Positions 34,435-43,374 of a stretch of 64,000 nt of DNA are shown here, piece by piece (the stretch's first letter is position 1; the number at the start of each line of letters is the position of its first letter). The position numbers were made by a program, and so were the translations under genes. The notes beneath the pieces are model-generated. The model saw nothing but the letters and a program-made list of their open reading frames with translations. It had not been told where the DNA came from and made no database searches. Origin of the DNA: Deltaproteobacteria bacterium (GTDB taxonomy: Bacteria > Myxococcota_A > UBA9160 > UBA4427); the NCBI GenBank assembly GCA_029261855.1, contig JAJDAN010000056.1, positions 55,305 through 119,304 of the forward strand, in the 5' to 3' direction.

Positions 34435-34956
34435 TCAGCGTGCGGCTTCGCGCGCGGCCCACCAGTCTCGCAAGCCGTCCAGGTCGAGAATTCGCGCATC
34501 CCCGTGCGCGACAGCGACGCGCCGCGCGTCGCTGATCGTCGCGTAGCTGAGCACCGGCTCTCCCATGATGCCCGGCCGTTCGACGCCGACGATGTACGCG
34601 GCGTCCCGCGCCCGCTGCCACGGATGAACACCGGTGTGGGGCTGGCCGGGGTCCTCCTGCGGATCCATGACCTCGACGAAGACGGCGTCCGCGCGGCCGT
34701 GAGCAGACGGCGCCGCGAGATACACGAGCATGTCGCCGATCGAGCAGAAGAAGAAGCGCGACCCGTCGCCGTGCACGACCTGGCTGCGCGGCGCGGACTG
34801 TTCGCGCACGAGCATTCCGCAGACGGCGTCCTCCTGGTCGGCGAGCGCGACCGCTTCGGGTTCGTTCCCGCCCTCCTCGTCTGCAGCAGGGCCGCAGCCT
34901 GGCAAGGCGAAAGCCAGGATCAGCAGCGCGGGGCCGAAAATGCGTGCGACCTTCAT
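34435..34956 (-). CDS. nosL: NosL copper chaperone lipoprotein
   Basis: 173 residues. Lipobox LPGC at about residues 18-21, then an acidic lead and CGMLV, the conserved Cys-Gly-Met copper site of NosL. Later segments (RFFFCSIGDMLVYL, DPQEDPGQPHTGVHPW) match the family. NosL delivers copper for assembly of the CuZ centre of NosZ. It is the last gene of the nos operon, 30 bp after nosY. Confidence 0.92.
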   Translation of the reverse strand: MKVARIFGPALLILAFALPGCGPAADEEGGNEPEAVALADQEDAVCGMLVREQSAPRSQVVHGDGSRFFFCSIGDMLVYLAAPSAHGRADAVFVEVMDPQEDPGQPHTGVHPWQRARDAAYIVGVERPGIMGEPVLSYATISDARRVAVAHGDARILDLDGLRDWWAAREAAR

Positions 34957-34986
34957 GAGACGGCCCTCATCGGACAGACGACTCTC

Positions 34987-35784
34987 TCAGATGACTTTGC
35001 GTCGCGAGAGCAGAACTCCGCTGATCGCGGTCGGAAGTACGAGCCAGCCGCACCACAGCAGCGCAGTGGCTGCAGCCCCGGGCAGGCCGGTGGTCACCCC
35101 GAGGTCCTGCAAGGCTTCGAAGCCGGCGAGGTCGTGCATCATCTGCACACGATAGAGACCGGCAGGGTTTCCGACCACGAGAGCCGAGACCACGGATTGC
35201 GGCAAGCCGCCGTCGGTGATCACCAGCAGACCCAGCACGCCCAGGTCGTAGAAGAACACCAGGCCAAACCACACGACGACCACGACGCTCGCGGCCGTGG
35301 CCTGACGCCGGGTGAGCGCCGAAATGAGAACGCCGATCGAGAGGAACGCGAGGCCCAGCAGCAGGGTCGGCCCCATCAGCGTCATCAAGGTCGCTGCCCC
35401 GCCCGCTTCACTGACGAGCATGGCGGCTCCGAGCCCGAGTACGACGGCCGCCGTGAGGGCCAGGCTGCGGCCGAGAAACTTCGCAGCCACCACCTCGAAG
35501 CGCCCCACCGGCAGCGACAGCAGCAGGCCCAGGGTGTTGCGCTCGCGCTCCCCCACGATGGCATCGTGCGAGAGCACGAGCGCCACGAGGGGCACCAGCA
35601 GACTGGCGAGGGTGACGAGGCTCGGGCCCGTCAGCTTCGCGACGTCGGCCTCGGCACTGCGGCCATAGAGACCGACGCCGGAAGCGAGCAGTGCGAAGAG
35701 GACGCTGATCACGATCACCCAGCGGTCGCGGGTCCGCTCGAGAAGCTCGTGCCACACCAATGCACGCCCGACTCTGCCCATCAT
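34987..35784 (-). CDS. nosY: NosY membrane permease
   Basis: 265 residues from the ATG pair at 35784/35781. Six or so hydrophobic helices are visible (WVIVISVLFALLASGVGLY, LVTLASLLVPLVALVLSHDA, and others). ERERNTLGLLLSLPVGR is a typical cytoplasmic loop of ABC-2 type permeases. It pairs with NosF as an ABC transporter needed for NosZ maturation, and in other species works with NosD and NosL to bring sulfur/copper to the CuZ site. It lies 25 bp downstream of nosF. Confidence 0.9.
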   Translation of the reverse strand: MMGRVGRALVWHELLERTRDRWVIVISVLFALLASGVGLYGRSAEADVAKLTGPSLVTLASLLVPLVALVLSHDAIVGERERNTLGLLLSLPVGRFEVVAAKFLGRSLALTAAVVLGLGAAMLVSEAGGAATLMTLMGPTLLLGLAFLSIGVLISALTRRQATAASVVVVVWFGLVFFYDLGVLGLLVITDGGLPQSVVSALVVGNPAGLYRVQMMHDLAGFEALQDLGVTTGLPGAAATALLWCGWLVLPTAISGVLLSRRKVI

Positions 35785-35809
35785 CCGAACCCCACGATGC
35801 AGGACCCCA

Positions 35810-36724
35810 TTACGCGACACCCAGCAACTTGTCGTAGACCACGTCGAGGGTCGGTTCTTCGACTCGGAGTCCCTGCACCACGCCCGGGAAGCCGCTCTGG
35901 ATCTCGACCAGCTCGAGGGTCTCGTCGGCGGCGACCTCCACCAGAACCCGATCCCCGACGCGCTCGATCCGCCCCTTGCCCCACTTGCGCATGGCCGCAC
36001 ACAGCAGCTCGACCTTCGCTTCCGGGCTCTGTCCCGTCTCGAGCCAGATGCGGTGGGGCAGCTCGGCGCTGCGCCGCAGGTCTTCCGCGGTCCCGTGCGC
36101 CAGAACCCGCCCCCCGCGCAGGACGCAGATCTCGTCGATCCGTCGCTCCATCAGCGCGAGATCGTGCGTCGACGCGATCACCATGCGCCCCGCTTCGCGC
36201 CATTCCGCAATCACGGACCAGAGGACGGAGAGCCCTTCCTGGTCGAGCCCTGCAGTCGGCTCGTCGAGTACGAGCAGCTCTGGAGTGGAGAGGATCGCGA
36301 CCGCGAGGCCCAGCCGCTGCCGCATCCCGCGCGAGTAGCCGCGGATCGCGCGCCGGCCGGCCGCCGCAAGCCCCACGCGCTCGAGCATGACATCCACCCG
36401 ACTCCGCGCGACGCCGCGCGCGCTCGCGAAGAAGCCCAGCAGCTGGCGACCCGACAGGTTTTCCGAAAAGGCCACGGCTTCGGGCAGGTAGCCGATGCGC
36501 TCCTTCCACGCGTTGTCGATCGAAACCCGCCCGGCGTCGGACTCGAAGACCGCATGATCGGGGCGGACGAGGCCGAGCAGCACCTTGATGAAGGTCGACT
36601 TCCCGGCGCCGTTGGGGCCCACGAGCATCACTGCTCGACCCGCTTCGATCGACAGGCTCACGTCGTCGAGAGCCTGCAACGAGCCGAAGCGCACCGAGAC
36701 TCCCCGCGCCTGCAGCCGCCTCAA
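35810..36724 (-). CDS. nosF: NosF ABC transporter ATP-binding protein
   Basis: 304 residues from a TTG at 36724 that overlaps the nosD stop (TTGA), with GGGGAG eight bases upstream. Walker A is GPNGAGKS, signature RGYSRGMRQRLG, Walker B LLVLDEPTAGLD, and the H-loop has STHDLALM. It powers NosY. An atypical C-terminal extension (about residues 220-300) is common in NosF. The start is uncertain because the frame is open further upstream to 36928, inside nosD. Confidence 0.92.
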   Translation of the reverse strand: MRRLQARGVSVRFGSLQALDDVSLSIEAGRAVMLVGPNGAGKSTFIKVLLGLVRPDHAVFESDAGRVSIDNAWKERIGYLPEAVAFSENLSGRQLLGFFASARGVARSRVDVMLERVGLAAAGRRAIRGYSRGMRQRLGLAVAILSTPELLVLDEPTAGLDQEGLSVLWSVIAEWREAGRMVIASTHDLALMERRIDEICVLRGGRVLAHGTAEDLRRSAELPHRIWLETGQSPEAKVELLCAAMRKWGKGRIERVGDRVLVEVAADETLELVEIQSGFPGVVQGLRVEEPTLDVVYDKLLGVA

Positions 36725-37944
36725 AACAGCGGCTCCCCGAGCAGGGGCGACCGGTCCACGATGGTCGGCGTGCGCAGCATCGGAAGTCGATCGGCGAGAT
36801 GGGAGAGCGTCTCGAGCGCCGGGCTCCGAAGCAGCAGGGCCGCCCCCGGGTAGCGATAGATCAGGCCCGCCGTAAAGCTGTCCACCCGGTGCGGCCGATC
36901 GCCGACGCCATCGCCGTCCTGGTCCCAACCAAGGTAGTCGCCCCAGTAGTTCCCCCGTCCGGACTCGCCCCAGCTCTGGTCCTCGGCGCCGACGTAGAAG
37001 ACCTGCTCGCGGTTTCCGCGAATGACGTTTCCTTCGATGCGGTTGCGCCGAGTCCCAGCCCAGATCTTGAGCCCCATCTCGTTGCCGAGGATCACGTTGT
37101 CTTCGATCACGTTCTCGGTGCTCGAGTAGAAGAACATGCCGGTGCCGTTGCCCTCGAGACGGTTTCCGCGGATCTCTGATCCTCGAACGTCCCGAAAGAG
37201 CAAACCTTCGCGTCGGTTTCCGGACGCGCGGTTGTCCTCGACGATCAGGTCGTGGCTCTCCATCAATGCAATGCCGAGCGTGTTGTCGTTCGCGACATTC
37301 GCCCGCAGGGTGTTTCGGTAGGAGTACATGTAGTGCACGCCGAAACGGACGTTCTCTGCGAGGTTGCCTTCGATCAGGCTGTCTTCGGTGGCGGAGACGT
37401 AGATCCCGTCGCGCACCTGCCGCACCTCGTTCCCGCGAACCACCAGGTGGCTCGCGTTGAAGAGATGGATGCCGTTGCCCCGGTCCGTCACCCGCACTCC
37501 GTCGCGGCCGGTGATGCGATTGTCGACGATCTGGACCCCCTCGGTCTCGTGGACCCAGATCCCGAAGGTGCAGTCACGCAGCGTGTTGTCCTGCAACACC
37601 GCCCCGGTCGCCGACGGCTCGACGTAGATGCAGGCGTCTGGCACGCCCACGTCGCCACCGCTGTTCTCGACGACGAGCCCTTCGACACGCGCTCCCGGCG
37701 CCGCGACCACCAGCGGGCTTCCGACTCCGTGGCCGTCGATCACACCGCCCCGGCCTCGCAGGATCACCGACTTGTCGACGCGAACCGGGCCGGAATGGAC
37801 CCCGGGGCCGACCTCCACGACGTCGCCCGGCCGCGCCCGGTCGAGCCGCACCTGCAGGGATTCCGGCTCGGCTCCCGGGGCGTCCATCGCGAACGCGACC
37901 AGGGACAGCACGGACACCAGCGGAGGGAGGAGCCGCTTCATCAT
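36721..37944 (-). CDS. nosD: NosD periplasmic parallel beta-helix copper-processing protein
   Basis: 407 residues with a signal peptide (about 1-25). The body is a right-handed beta-helix made of CASH-type repeats (IHLFNASHLVVRGNEVRQVR, IYVSATEDSLIEGN). It ends in the family-typical GRGNYWGDYLGWDQDGDGVG. NosD helps insert copper or sulfide for CuZ assembly on NosZ. ATG at 37944 overlaps the nosR stop (ATGA). Confidence 0.93.
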   Translation of the reverse strand: MMKRLLPPLVSVLSLVAFAMDAPGAEPESLQVRLDRARPGDVVEVGPGVHSGPVRVDKSVILRGRGGVIDGHGVGSPLVVAAPGARVEGLVVENSGGDVGVPDACIYVEPSATGAVLQDNTLRDCTFGIWVHETEGVQIVDNRITGRDGVRVTDRGNGIHLFNASHLVVRGNEVRQVRDGIYVSATEDSLIEGNLAENVRFGVHYMYSYRNTLRANVANDNTLGIALMESHDLIVEDNRASGNRREGLLFRDVRGSEIRGNRLEGNGTGMFFYSSTENVIEDNVILGNEMGLKIWAGTRRNRIEGNVIRGNREQVFYVGAEDQSWGESGRGNYWGDYLGWDQDGDGVGDRPHRVDSFTAGLIYRYPGAALLLRSPALETLSHLADRLPMLRTPTIVDRSPLLGEPLF

Positions 37945-40064
37945 ATGCTCGCGACGTCGTCCCGGAGCTTGTCCATCTTCTTCTGGTCGCGCGGCGTGAG
38001 GTCCGTCCGCCCTTCCAGCTTGAGCAGACCGATCAGGGGCGGGCAGGTCTTGTCGTCGTGGTAGGTGGCCTCGCACTCCATGCACGACATGCACTCGCGC
38101 GGGTCGATGCTGCCGTCCGACCGGAAGGCGCGCGGCTCACAGCCGCGCGTACAGATCTTGCACGAACTACAGAAGGCGCGGCGCTTCGGTCCGAGCGGGC
38201 GGAAGCTACTGAGCAGCGCAATGCCCCCACCCATGGGACAGACGTAGCGGCAGAAGGGCCGGTACATCGTGAACGAGAGGCCGAGCAGGAGCGACCACCA
38301 GAGGATGAAGCCCCACTCGCGGGTCCAGATCGGCACGAAGAAGGTCGACTTGAACGGCTCGACTTCGGCCATGCGCTCGCCGAGGATGCTGTCCCAGAGG
38401 AAGACAGCGATGAGCAGCACGAGGATCCCGTAGCGCAGATTGCGCAGCTTCAGGTGCACGGAGTCCGGCAGCTCGTAGCCCTTGAAGCCGAGCTTGTTCG
38501 AGATCTTGAACGCCAATTCGTTCATGGCGCCATAAGGGCAGACCCAGCCGCAGAAGACCCCGCGTCCCCAGACGACGGACACCACCAGGATGAAGCTCCA
38601 GGAGATGAAGACGAAGGGCTCGCTGAGAAACAAGTCCCAACGCCACTCGTGAATCAACGAGTCGAAGAAGGTGAGGATCTGGGTCACCGACGGCTGCACG
38701 CCCATGTAGACGCCCACCACCAGGAAGCCGAAGAGCATGCTCGCCAGGTGCAGGCGACCCAGGCGCTTCATGTCGACGGTGGTGTAGCGGCGTGCCAGGA
38801 ATACACCCGCCACGAGCAGCAGATACAGGGAGAACACCGCCACCTCGACGCGGCGGTTCAGCCAGGCCTGGCGCCAGGGGATCCCCGTGGCCGTCTTGTC
38901 GACGACGTAAAGGGTCTCGGGCAGCTGATGGGTCGCGATGAACTCGCGAAAGTCCCGACTGAAGGCGCCCTTGTGGTCGTAGCGGCTGCCCAGGAAGATC
39001 AGCTCGTAGGGCGCGCCGGGGTCGAAGCGCCCTCCGCGAATGACGAAGATCGCGCCCTCGGTGATCTCCGGTGCATCGTCGGCGGCCGCCTCCGGGAGAT
39101 TCCAGTAGTCGGTGTCGCGGAAGGTGATCTCGCGCAGCCCCTGCTGGAGCCGCACCCGATCGAAGAGACCGCCGCGCACGAATGCCGAGCCCTTGAACGA
39201 GCCGTCGCCGCGGTTGAAGATCACGAAGAGGTGCTCGCCCGGCGCGAGCTGTCCCATGTGGTACTTGTACGTGTTCTCGCCGAGTAGCGAGCGCCCGACC
39301 TGGGGAGCATCGACGACGCCGAAGTAGAGGTCGACGTAGGCCTCACTCGCTTTGTCGGGGCCTGTCTCCTCGAGGCCTGTCTCCTCGAGGCCCATGTCGG
39401 AGTTCGTCACGACGAGGTGACCCAGGGCTCCCGCCTCGAGCATCTTCTCGAAGGTCCACGGCTCGGGCTCTTCGACGAAGTGGCCCTGCGAGAGGCTGGC
39501 CACGTCGAACACGCCCACCTGGCCACCCAGGGTTCGGGCCGTCTCGAGCACCGTCGTGTTCTGGACCAGCGCCGTGACCGTCGCACCGGAGATCGCGTCC
39601 ACCGCGACGACGTCGGGCTTCCTGGCCCGCCCGACGACAACGCGTTGCAGGGCGGACTTCCCGGCATAGAAGTCGACGAACTCGGTGAGCGCCGACTCGG
39701 GAATGCCCACCAACAGGATCGGCTCGCTGTGGTGGACCACCCGCGCGCCGCTGATGATGCCCTCGCGATCGAGCCCGACCACGGTGACCAACGGCTTGCC
39801 CGAGTAGGCCTTGAGGTCGACGAAGTCCGTCGACAGGGCGAGCCAACCGACGACGTCGCCGTTCTCGTCGAGGGCTTCCCAGTGGGGCGCACCTTCGACG
39901 GGACGGAAGCTCGCGGCCGACGGCATGACCTCGTCGCACGGCATCGTGGCGCAGTCGAGCGCGACGGGGGCCAGGACCGCCGCCCCCACGGGTGCGGCAA
40001 ACCAGATCCCCGACGCCCCCGCTCCCGCCACGACGAGCAGGAGTACGAGCACGCGTATCCGCAA
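37941..40064 (-). CDS. nosR: NosR-type membrane flavoprotein/iron-sulfur regulator
   Basis: 707 residues from a TTG at 40064, one base after the nosZ stop, with GAGG six bases upstream. N-terminal signal helix, periplasmic FMN-binding domain with DAISGATVTALV where the Thr carries covalent FMN, then several membrane helices with two CP motifs (GWVCPYGAMNE, CRYVCPMGGG), and a C-terminal pair of 4Fe-4S clusters (CSSCKICTRGC, CMSCMECEATYHDDKTC). NosR supplies electrons to NosZ in the periplasm and is needed for nosZ expression. A tandem duplication gives GLEETGLEETG near residues 229-239. The usual order nosR-nosZ is reversed here. Confidence 0.92.
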   Translation of the reverse strand: MRIRVLVLLLVVAGAGASGIWFAAPVGAAVLAPVALDCATMPCDEVMPSAASFRPVEGAPHWEALDENGDVVGWLALSTDFVDLKAYSGKPLVTVVGLDREGIISGARVVHHSEPILLVGIPESALTEFVDFYAGKSALQRVVVGRARKPDVVAVDAISGATVTALVQNTTVLETARTLGGQVGVFDVASLSQGHFVEEPEPWTFEKMLEAGALGHLVVTNSDMGLEETGLEETGPDKASEAYVDLYFGVVDAPQVGRSLLGENTYKYHMGQLAPGEHLFVIFNRGDGSFKGSAFVRGGLFDRVRLQQGLREITFRDTDYWNLPEAAADDAPEITEGAIFVIRGGRFDPGAPYELIFLGSRYDHKGAFSRDFREFIATHQLPETLYVVDKTATGIPWRQAWLNRRVEVAVFSLYLLLVAGVFLARRYTTVDMKRLGRLHLASMLFGFLVVGVYMGVQPSVTQILTFFDSLIHEWRWDLFLSEPFVFISWSFILVVSVVWGRGVFCGWVCPYGAMNELAFKISNKLGFKGYELPDSVHLKLRNLRYGILVLLIAVFLWDSILGERMAEVEPFKSTFFVPIWTREWGFILWWSLLLGLSFTMYRPFCRYVCPMGGGIALLSSFRPLGPKRRAFCSSCKICTRGCEPRAFRSDGSIDPRECMSCMECEATYHDDKTCPPLIGLLKLEGRTDLTPRDQKKMDKLRDDVASI

Positions 40065-40065
40065 G

Positions 40066-41973
40066 CTAGGCCTCGACGATCATCCTGCCGCGCATCTCCA
40101 GGTGGAGGGCGTGACAGAACCACGGGCAATAGTACCAATACACGCCCGGGTCACCGGCGGTGAAGGTCACGCTGTTCGTCGCGCGCGGATTGACGACCAT
40201 GTTGACGTCGTGGTTGGACATGCAGAACCCGTGAGACAGGTCCTCCACGCCGTCCAGGTTCGTCTGGATGACCTGCACCTCGTCCCCCGACTTCACGCGG
40301 AACTCGGTGAGCGAATAGGCCGGCGCCACGCTGACCATGTAGACCCGAACCTTGCCCTTCCCCTTCTGGATCACCTGACTGCCCGCCATCAGATTGATCC
40401 CGTCCTCCTTGGCGAGCTTCTCGTAGTACTCGTAGCGCGACCCGGTTCGGGGATTGACCTTCGAAGGATGCAGGAGGTCGCGGTTCAGCACCACGCAGTC
40501 ATGGGGCTCGGGGTACGCCGGGCCGTCGTGCACCAGCTTCATCTTGTCGCCCGACATGTCGATCAGCTGATCGTTCTCGGGATGCAGCGGTCCCACCGGC
40601 AAGAAGCGGTCCTTCGAGAACTTGCACAAGGCGATCAGCCAGTTGCCGTCGGCGTCCTTGGTCTCGCTCATGGACCCGTTGATGTGGCCGATCTGGTAGT
40701 TGACGTCGAGCTTCTGGAGGATCGGGTCCACGCTCTCGTCGTTGAAGGCCTCGATGGCCTTCGCGATGTTCCACTTGGTGACCACCGAGTCGATGAAGAT
40801 CGAGGTATAGGCGTTGCCTCGACCGTCGAACGCGGTGTGCAGCGGACCGAGTCCGACTTCCGGCTCGGCGACCACCGCGTCCCGGGGCTTGATCTTGCCG
40901 GCGAAGACATCCGCAAGCTTCCCGATGTCCACCACCGTCACCGTGGGCGACAGCTTTCCGGAGCAGACCGCGTACTTCCCGGTGGGGTCGATGTTCACCC
41001 CGTGCGGGCTCTTCGGTACCGGCACTCGCTGCACGTAGGGGCCGTTCGCACCGCGCGCGTCCACCACGGGGACGTCGCTCTTGCCCACCTTGATGGTCTT
41101 GCCCGCCTTCACGGCCTTCTCGATGGCCGGGATGTTGAAGACGTACAGCCAGTCGCGATCCGCGGCCATCATGCCTTCGAGCGTGACCGCCTCCTCGCTG
41201 TTGTAGCAGCAGGCGAACGAGTACTTTCCCTCGTAGTCGGTGGCGCAGAGATCGAGATTGCCCTCGATCAGGACCTGCCACTTCACTTCCATCGTCTCGC
41301 CGTCGATGGCCGTATGCATCGCCCCGTACTTCTTCGGGTCGTCGAGGTCGCGACCGTCGTTCGGCAGGGGCGTGCGGAACTCCGCGTTGCAGAGCACCAG
41401 GCCGGTCTTGTGGCGCTGCGGGAAGATCCCGTGGGTCCCCTGGGAGTTGGGGATGTCCGTGATGGCGTCCACTTCCATGATGTCGCAGCGGACCCTGGCG
41501 AGACGCGCGTTGGACTTGTCGTTGACGTAGACGTAGCGGCCGTCGTAGGTGCCGTCCGTGTACGACAGGTGGACGTGATGCGTATCGCCAGAATCGCGTC
41601 CACCCAGCAGCTGCTTCGACCAGTCGTCCCGGCCCCAGCCCGTCGCCGAGTCGCGGTTCACGACGGGGATCCGCATCAGCTCGCGCATGGAGGGCACGCC
41701 GAGGATGCGGATCTCGCCGGATTGGCCCCCGCTCCAGAACCCGTAGTACGGGTCGAGCTTGCCCGGCGGAACATGCGGATCGAGGCCGCCCTGCTTCGAA
41801 GCCGCATGGGCCGCCGAGGCAGCGAAGGGATTTCCGAATCCGCCCTCGCGAACTCCCAGCGCCCCGGCCGCAACCACACCGGCACCCACCGCCACGGTGC
41901 CCTTCATGAAGTTGCGTCGGCCTTGGGAAGTCGCCTCGCCGTCCTGCCGTTCTTCGTGGTCCTGATCCGACAT
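40066..41973 (-). CDS. nosZ: Nitrous oxide reductase NosZ (Tat-exported)
   Basis: 635 residues from the ATG at 41973; an ATG at 42036 is the alternative. A Tat signal (GRRNFMKGTVAVGAGVVAAG) indicates export after folding, as in clade I NosZ. The propeller carries GDTHHVHLSYTDG for CuZ. The C-terminal cupredoxin domain carries the CuA ligands (YWYYCPWFCHALHLEMRGRM). It reduces N2O to N2 in the periplasm. The gene is the first of the nos operon here, followed by nosR, nosD, nosF, nosY and nosL, with a CBS-domain protein and cytochrome c upstream on the same strand. Confidence 0.97.
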   Translation of the reverse strand: MSDQDHEERQDGEATSQGRRNFMKGTVAVGAGVVAAGALGVREGGFGNPFAASAAHAASKQGGLDPHVPPGKLDPYYGFWSGGQSGEIRILGVPSMRELMRIPVVNRDSATGWGRDDWSKQLLGGRDSGDTHHVHLSYTDGTYDGRYVYVNDKSNARLARVRCDIMEVDAITDIPNSQGTHGIFPQRHKTGLVLCNAEFRTPLPNDGRDLDDPKKYGAMHTAIDGETMEVKWQVLIEGNLDLCATDYEGKYSFACCYNSEEAVTLEGMMAADRDWLYVFNIPAIEKAVKAGKTIKVGKSDVPVVDARGANGPYVQRVPVPKSPHGVNIDPTGKYAVCSGKLSPTVTVVDIGKLADVFAGKIKPRDAVVAEPEVGLGPLHTAFDGRGNAYTSIFIDSVVTKWNIAKAIEAFNDESVDPILQKLDVNYQIGHINGSMSETKDADGNWLIALCKFSKDRFLPVGPLHPENDQLIDMSGDKMKLVHDGPAYPEPHDCVVLNRDLLHPSKVNPRTGSRYEYYEKLAKEDGINLMAGSQVIQKGKGKVRVYMVSVAPAYSLTEFRVKSGDEVQVIQTNLDGVEDLSHGFCMSNHDVNMVVNPRATNSVTFTAGDPGVYWYYCPWFCHALHLEMRGRMIVEA

Positions 41974-42281
41974 CTTTCTCTTGTCCCCCAGATCTCCGGT
42001 GTGGTTCGATTCTCGCCTCGCGTGCACGGGGAGCACGTCGCCCCAGCACGGGAACTACGCGACGAGTCATTGCAAGACTCGCGCCTCACGCGGGCGGACT
42101 GCGGGAACCGTCATCCCGCGCGGTGAGAGCCCCTCGCGAACCGGCTCTCCGCGCACCAGGAGACCCTGGGGCGATTCGGGCGATGGCCTATCCCCGAGCC
42201 AGCACCCGCGACGCCCCGCCACATGTGGCGGTCTCGGTCCGTTTCCGAGCGCCACTGTGGCGAATCGGTTCACGTGGGTAT
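41974..42281. other. Intergenic region upstream of nosZ
   Basis: About 310 bp between the CBS-domain gene and nosZ, so nosZ probably has its own promoter. It contains a perfect palindrome at 42216-42231. I did not find an FNR/NNR-type TTGAT-N4-ATCAA box. No gene in it is supported. Confidence 0.4.
42216..42231. promoter_or_regulatory. 16-bp perfect palindrome upstream of nosZ
   Basis: CCGCCACATGTGGCGG is an uninterrupted inverted repeat about 240 bp upstream of the nosZ ATG and 51 bp beyond the CBS-domain stop. It could be an operator or a terminator for the CBS gene; without a U-tract the operator reading is preferred. Confidence 0.4.
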
Positions 42282-42665
42282 TCAGGCCCGCTCGAGCAAG
42301 GCGTTCAGGATCGCGGGCATCAGGTCGGCGCGGCTGATCAGCCCCACGAGCTTGTCCCCTTCGTGGACGAAGACCCGGCGGAAGTCGTTCGCCATCAGGC
42401 TGTCGACCACGTCGACGAGCTCGCCATCGACGGGAAAGGAGACCGGGTTGGGCGACATCAACGACTCGACCGTGCTCGCGCCGGTTTCGTAGAAGATCTT
42501 CAGTAGGTCCTTCTCGCTCAGCACGCCCACGAGTCGACCGGCCTCGTCGACGACCGGGAGGCCACTGACCCCATTCTCGATCAGCAGCTCCAGGGCCTGG
42601 CGGAGCGTCTGGTCGCTCCGGACCTGGATGGGATCGGGTTGCATGACGTCGCGGATCGTCTTCAT
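42282..42665 (-). CDS. Two-CBS-domain protein
   Basis: 127 residues: two CBS motifs. The first runs about 7-60 (VMQPDPIQVRSDQTLRQALE, then GLPVVDEAGRLVGVLSEKDL). The second runs about 66-125 (LMSPNPVSFPVDGELVDVVD, then LVGLISRADLMPAI). CBS pairs bind adenine nucleotides or other small ligands and sense energy or redox state. It is 39 bp downstream of a cytochrome c gene and upstream of nosZ on the same strand, so it may modulate respiration. Confidence 0.9.
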   Translation of the reverse strand: MKTIRDVMQPDPIQVRSDQTLRQALELLIENGVSGLPVVDEAGRLVGVLSEKDLLKIFYETGASTVESLMSPNPVSFPVDGELVDVVDSLMANDFRRVFVHEGDKLVGLISRADLMPAILNALLERA

Positions 42666-42704
42666 GGCGTCCCCCGTCTGCTGGCTTCTTCCTAGCGGGT
42701 GCTT

Positions 42705-43085
42705 CTACTGGGCCTTCAGCGAGTGGATGTACACGATGAGCTGGTTGACTTGCTCGTCGCTCAGGGTCGGCCAGGGGGCCATCAGAGGCGAGCCCCCATA
42801 GTTCATCGCACCCTTCTTGATCACCAGGGCGAGGTCCTCGTCCTGGCCCGGCGCCCCGCTCTTGTTGGCGTCGAGCTTGAACTCACCGGTGCTGAAGTCG
42901 CGCGGCTTGGGGGTGAGCGCGGCACTGATCGGGCCGTCGCCCTTTCCCGTCATTCCGTGGCACGACGCGCAGTTGACGTCGTAGATCGCCTTTCCCGCCT
43001 CGACGTCGCTCGCGACGGCCTGGCCAGTGAGGCAAAAAGTCGCGGCCAGGGCGACGCTCGAGAGGGTGACAAACGCGCGATTCAT
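42705..43085 (-). CDS. Small periplasmic monohaem cytochrome c
   Basis: 126 residues from an ATG with AAGGAG six bases upstream. Signal peptide about 1-25; CASCH with the axial Met in LMAPW; typical class I layout (GKAIYDVNCASCHGMTGKGD; LSDEQVNQLIVYIHSLK). It probably carries electrons to a terminal reductase such as NosZ, given its position upstream on the same strand. Confidence 0.9.
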   Translation of the reverse strand: MNRAFVTLSSVALAATFCLTGQAVASDVEAGKAIYDVNCASCHGMTGKGDGPISAALTPKPRDFSTGEFKLDANKSGAPGQDEDLALVIKKGAMNYGGSPLMAPWPTLSDEQVNQLIVYIHSLKAQ

Positions 43086-43374
43086 GGGTTGCTCCTTCGA
43101 AACAATGGATGTCGAAGCCGACACGCTCGACCGCCCCAAAGTAGTGCGCTTGCGCTCGCTGTCGACTGGAAGGGGCAAAGCGGTTCGCTCGTCGAGCTGC
43201 GCCTTCCGGTTCTTGGATGGGGTCCCGGTTGTTATGTCAGTCCCCCATTTCCCCACGGATGGGCAGCGAACGTGGTTCTCAGACAGGCGGCGGCAGATGT
43301 CCCTTTCTGCCGCTTCCGTCGGGCCGGTCTCCATGCTTGAATGCACGACTCGGCCACCTCGAGGAGGCAAGGAA

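Noticed and set aside
34504..36390. 628-residue plus-strand open frame
   Set aside because: Antisense to nosL, nosY and nosF, which have clear motifs; its Arg/His/Asp-rich composition marks it as a shadow.
39811..42126. 771-residue plus-strand open frame
   Set aside because: Antisense to nosZ and the start of nosR; no domain.
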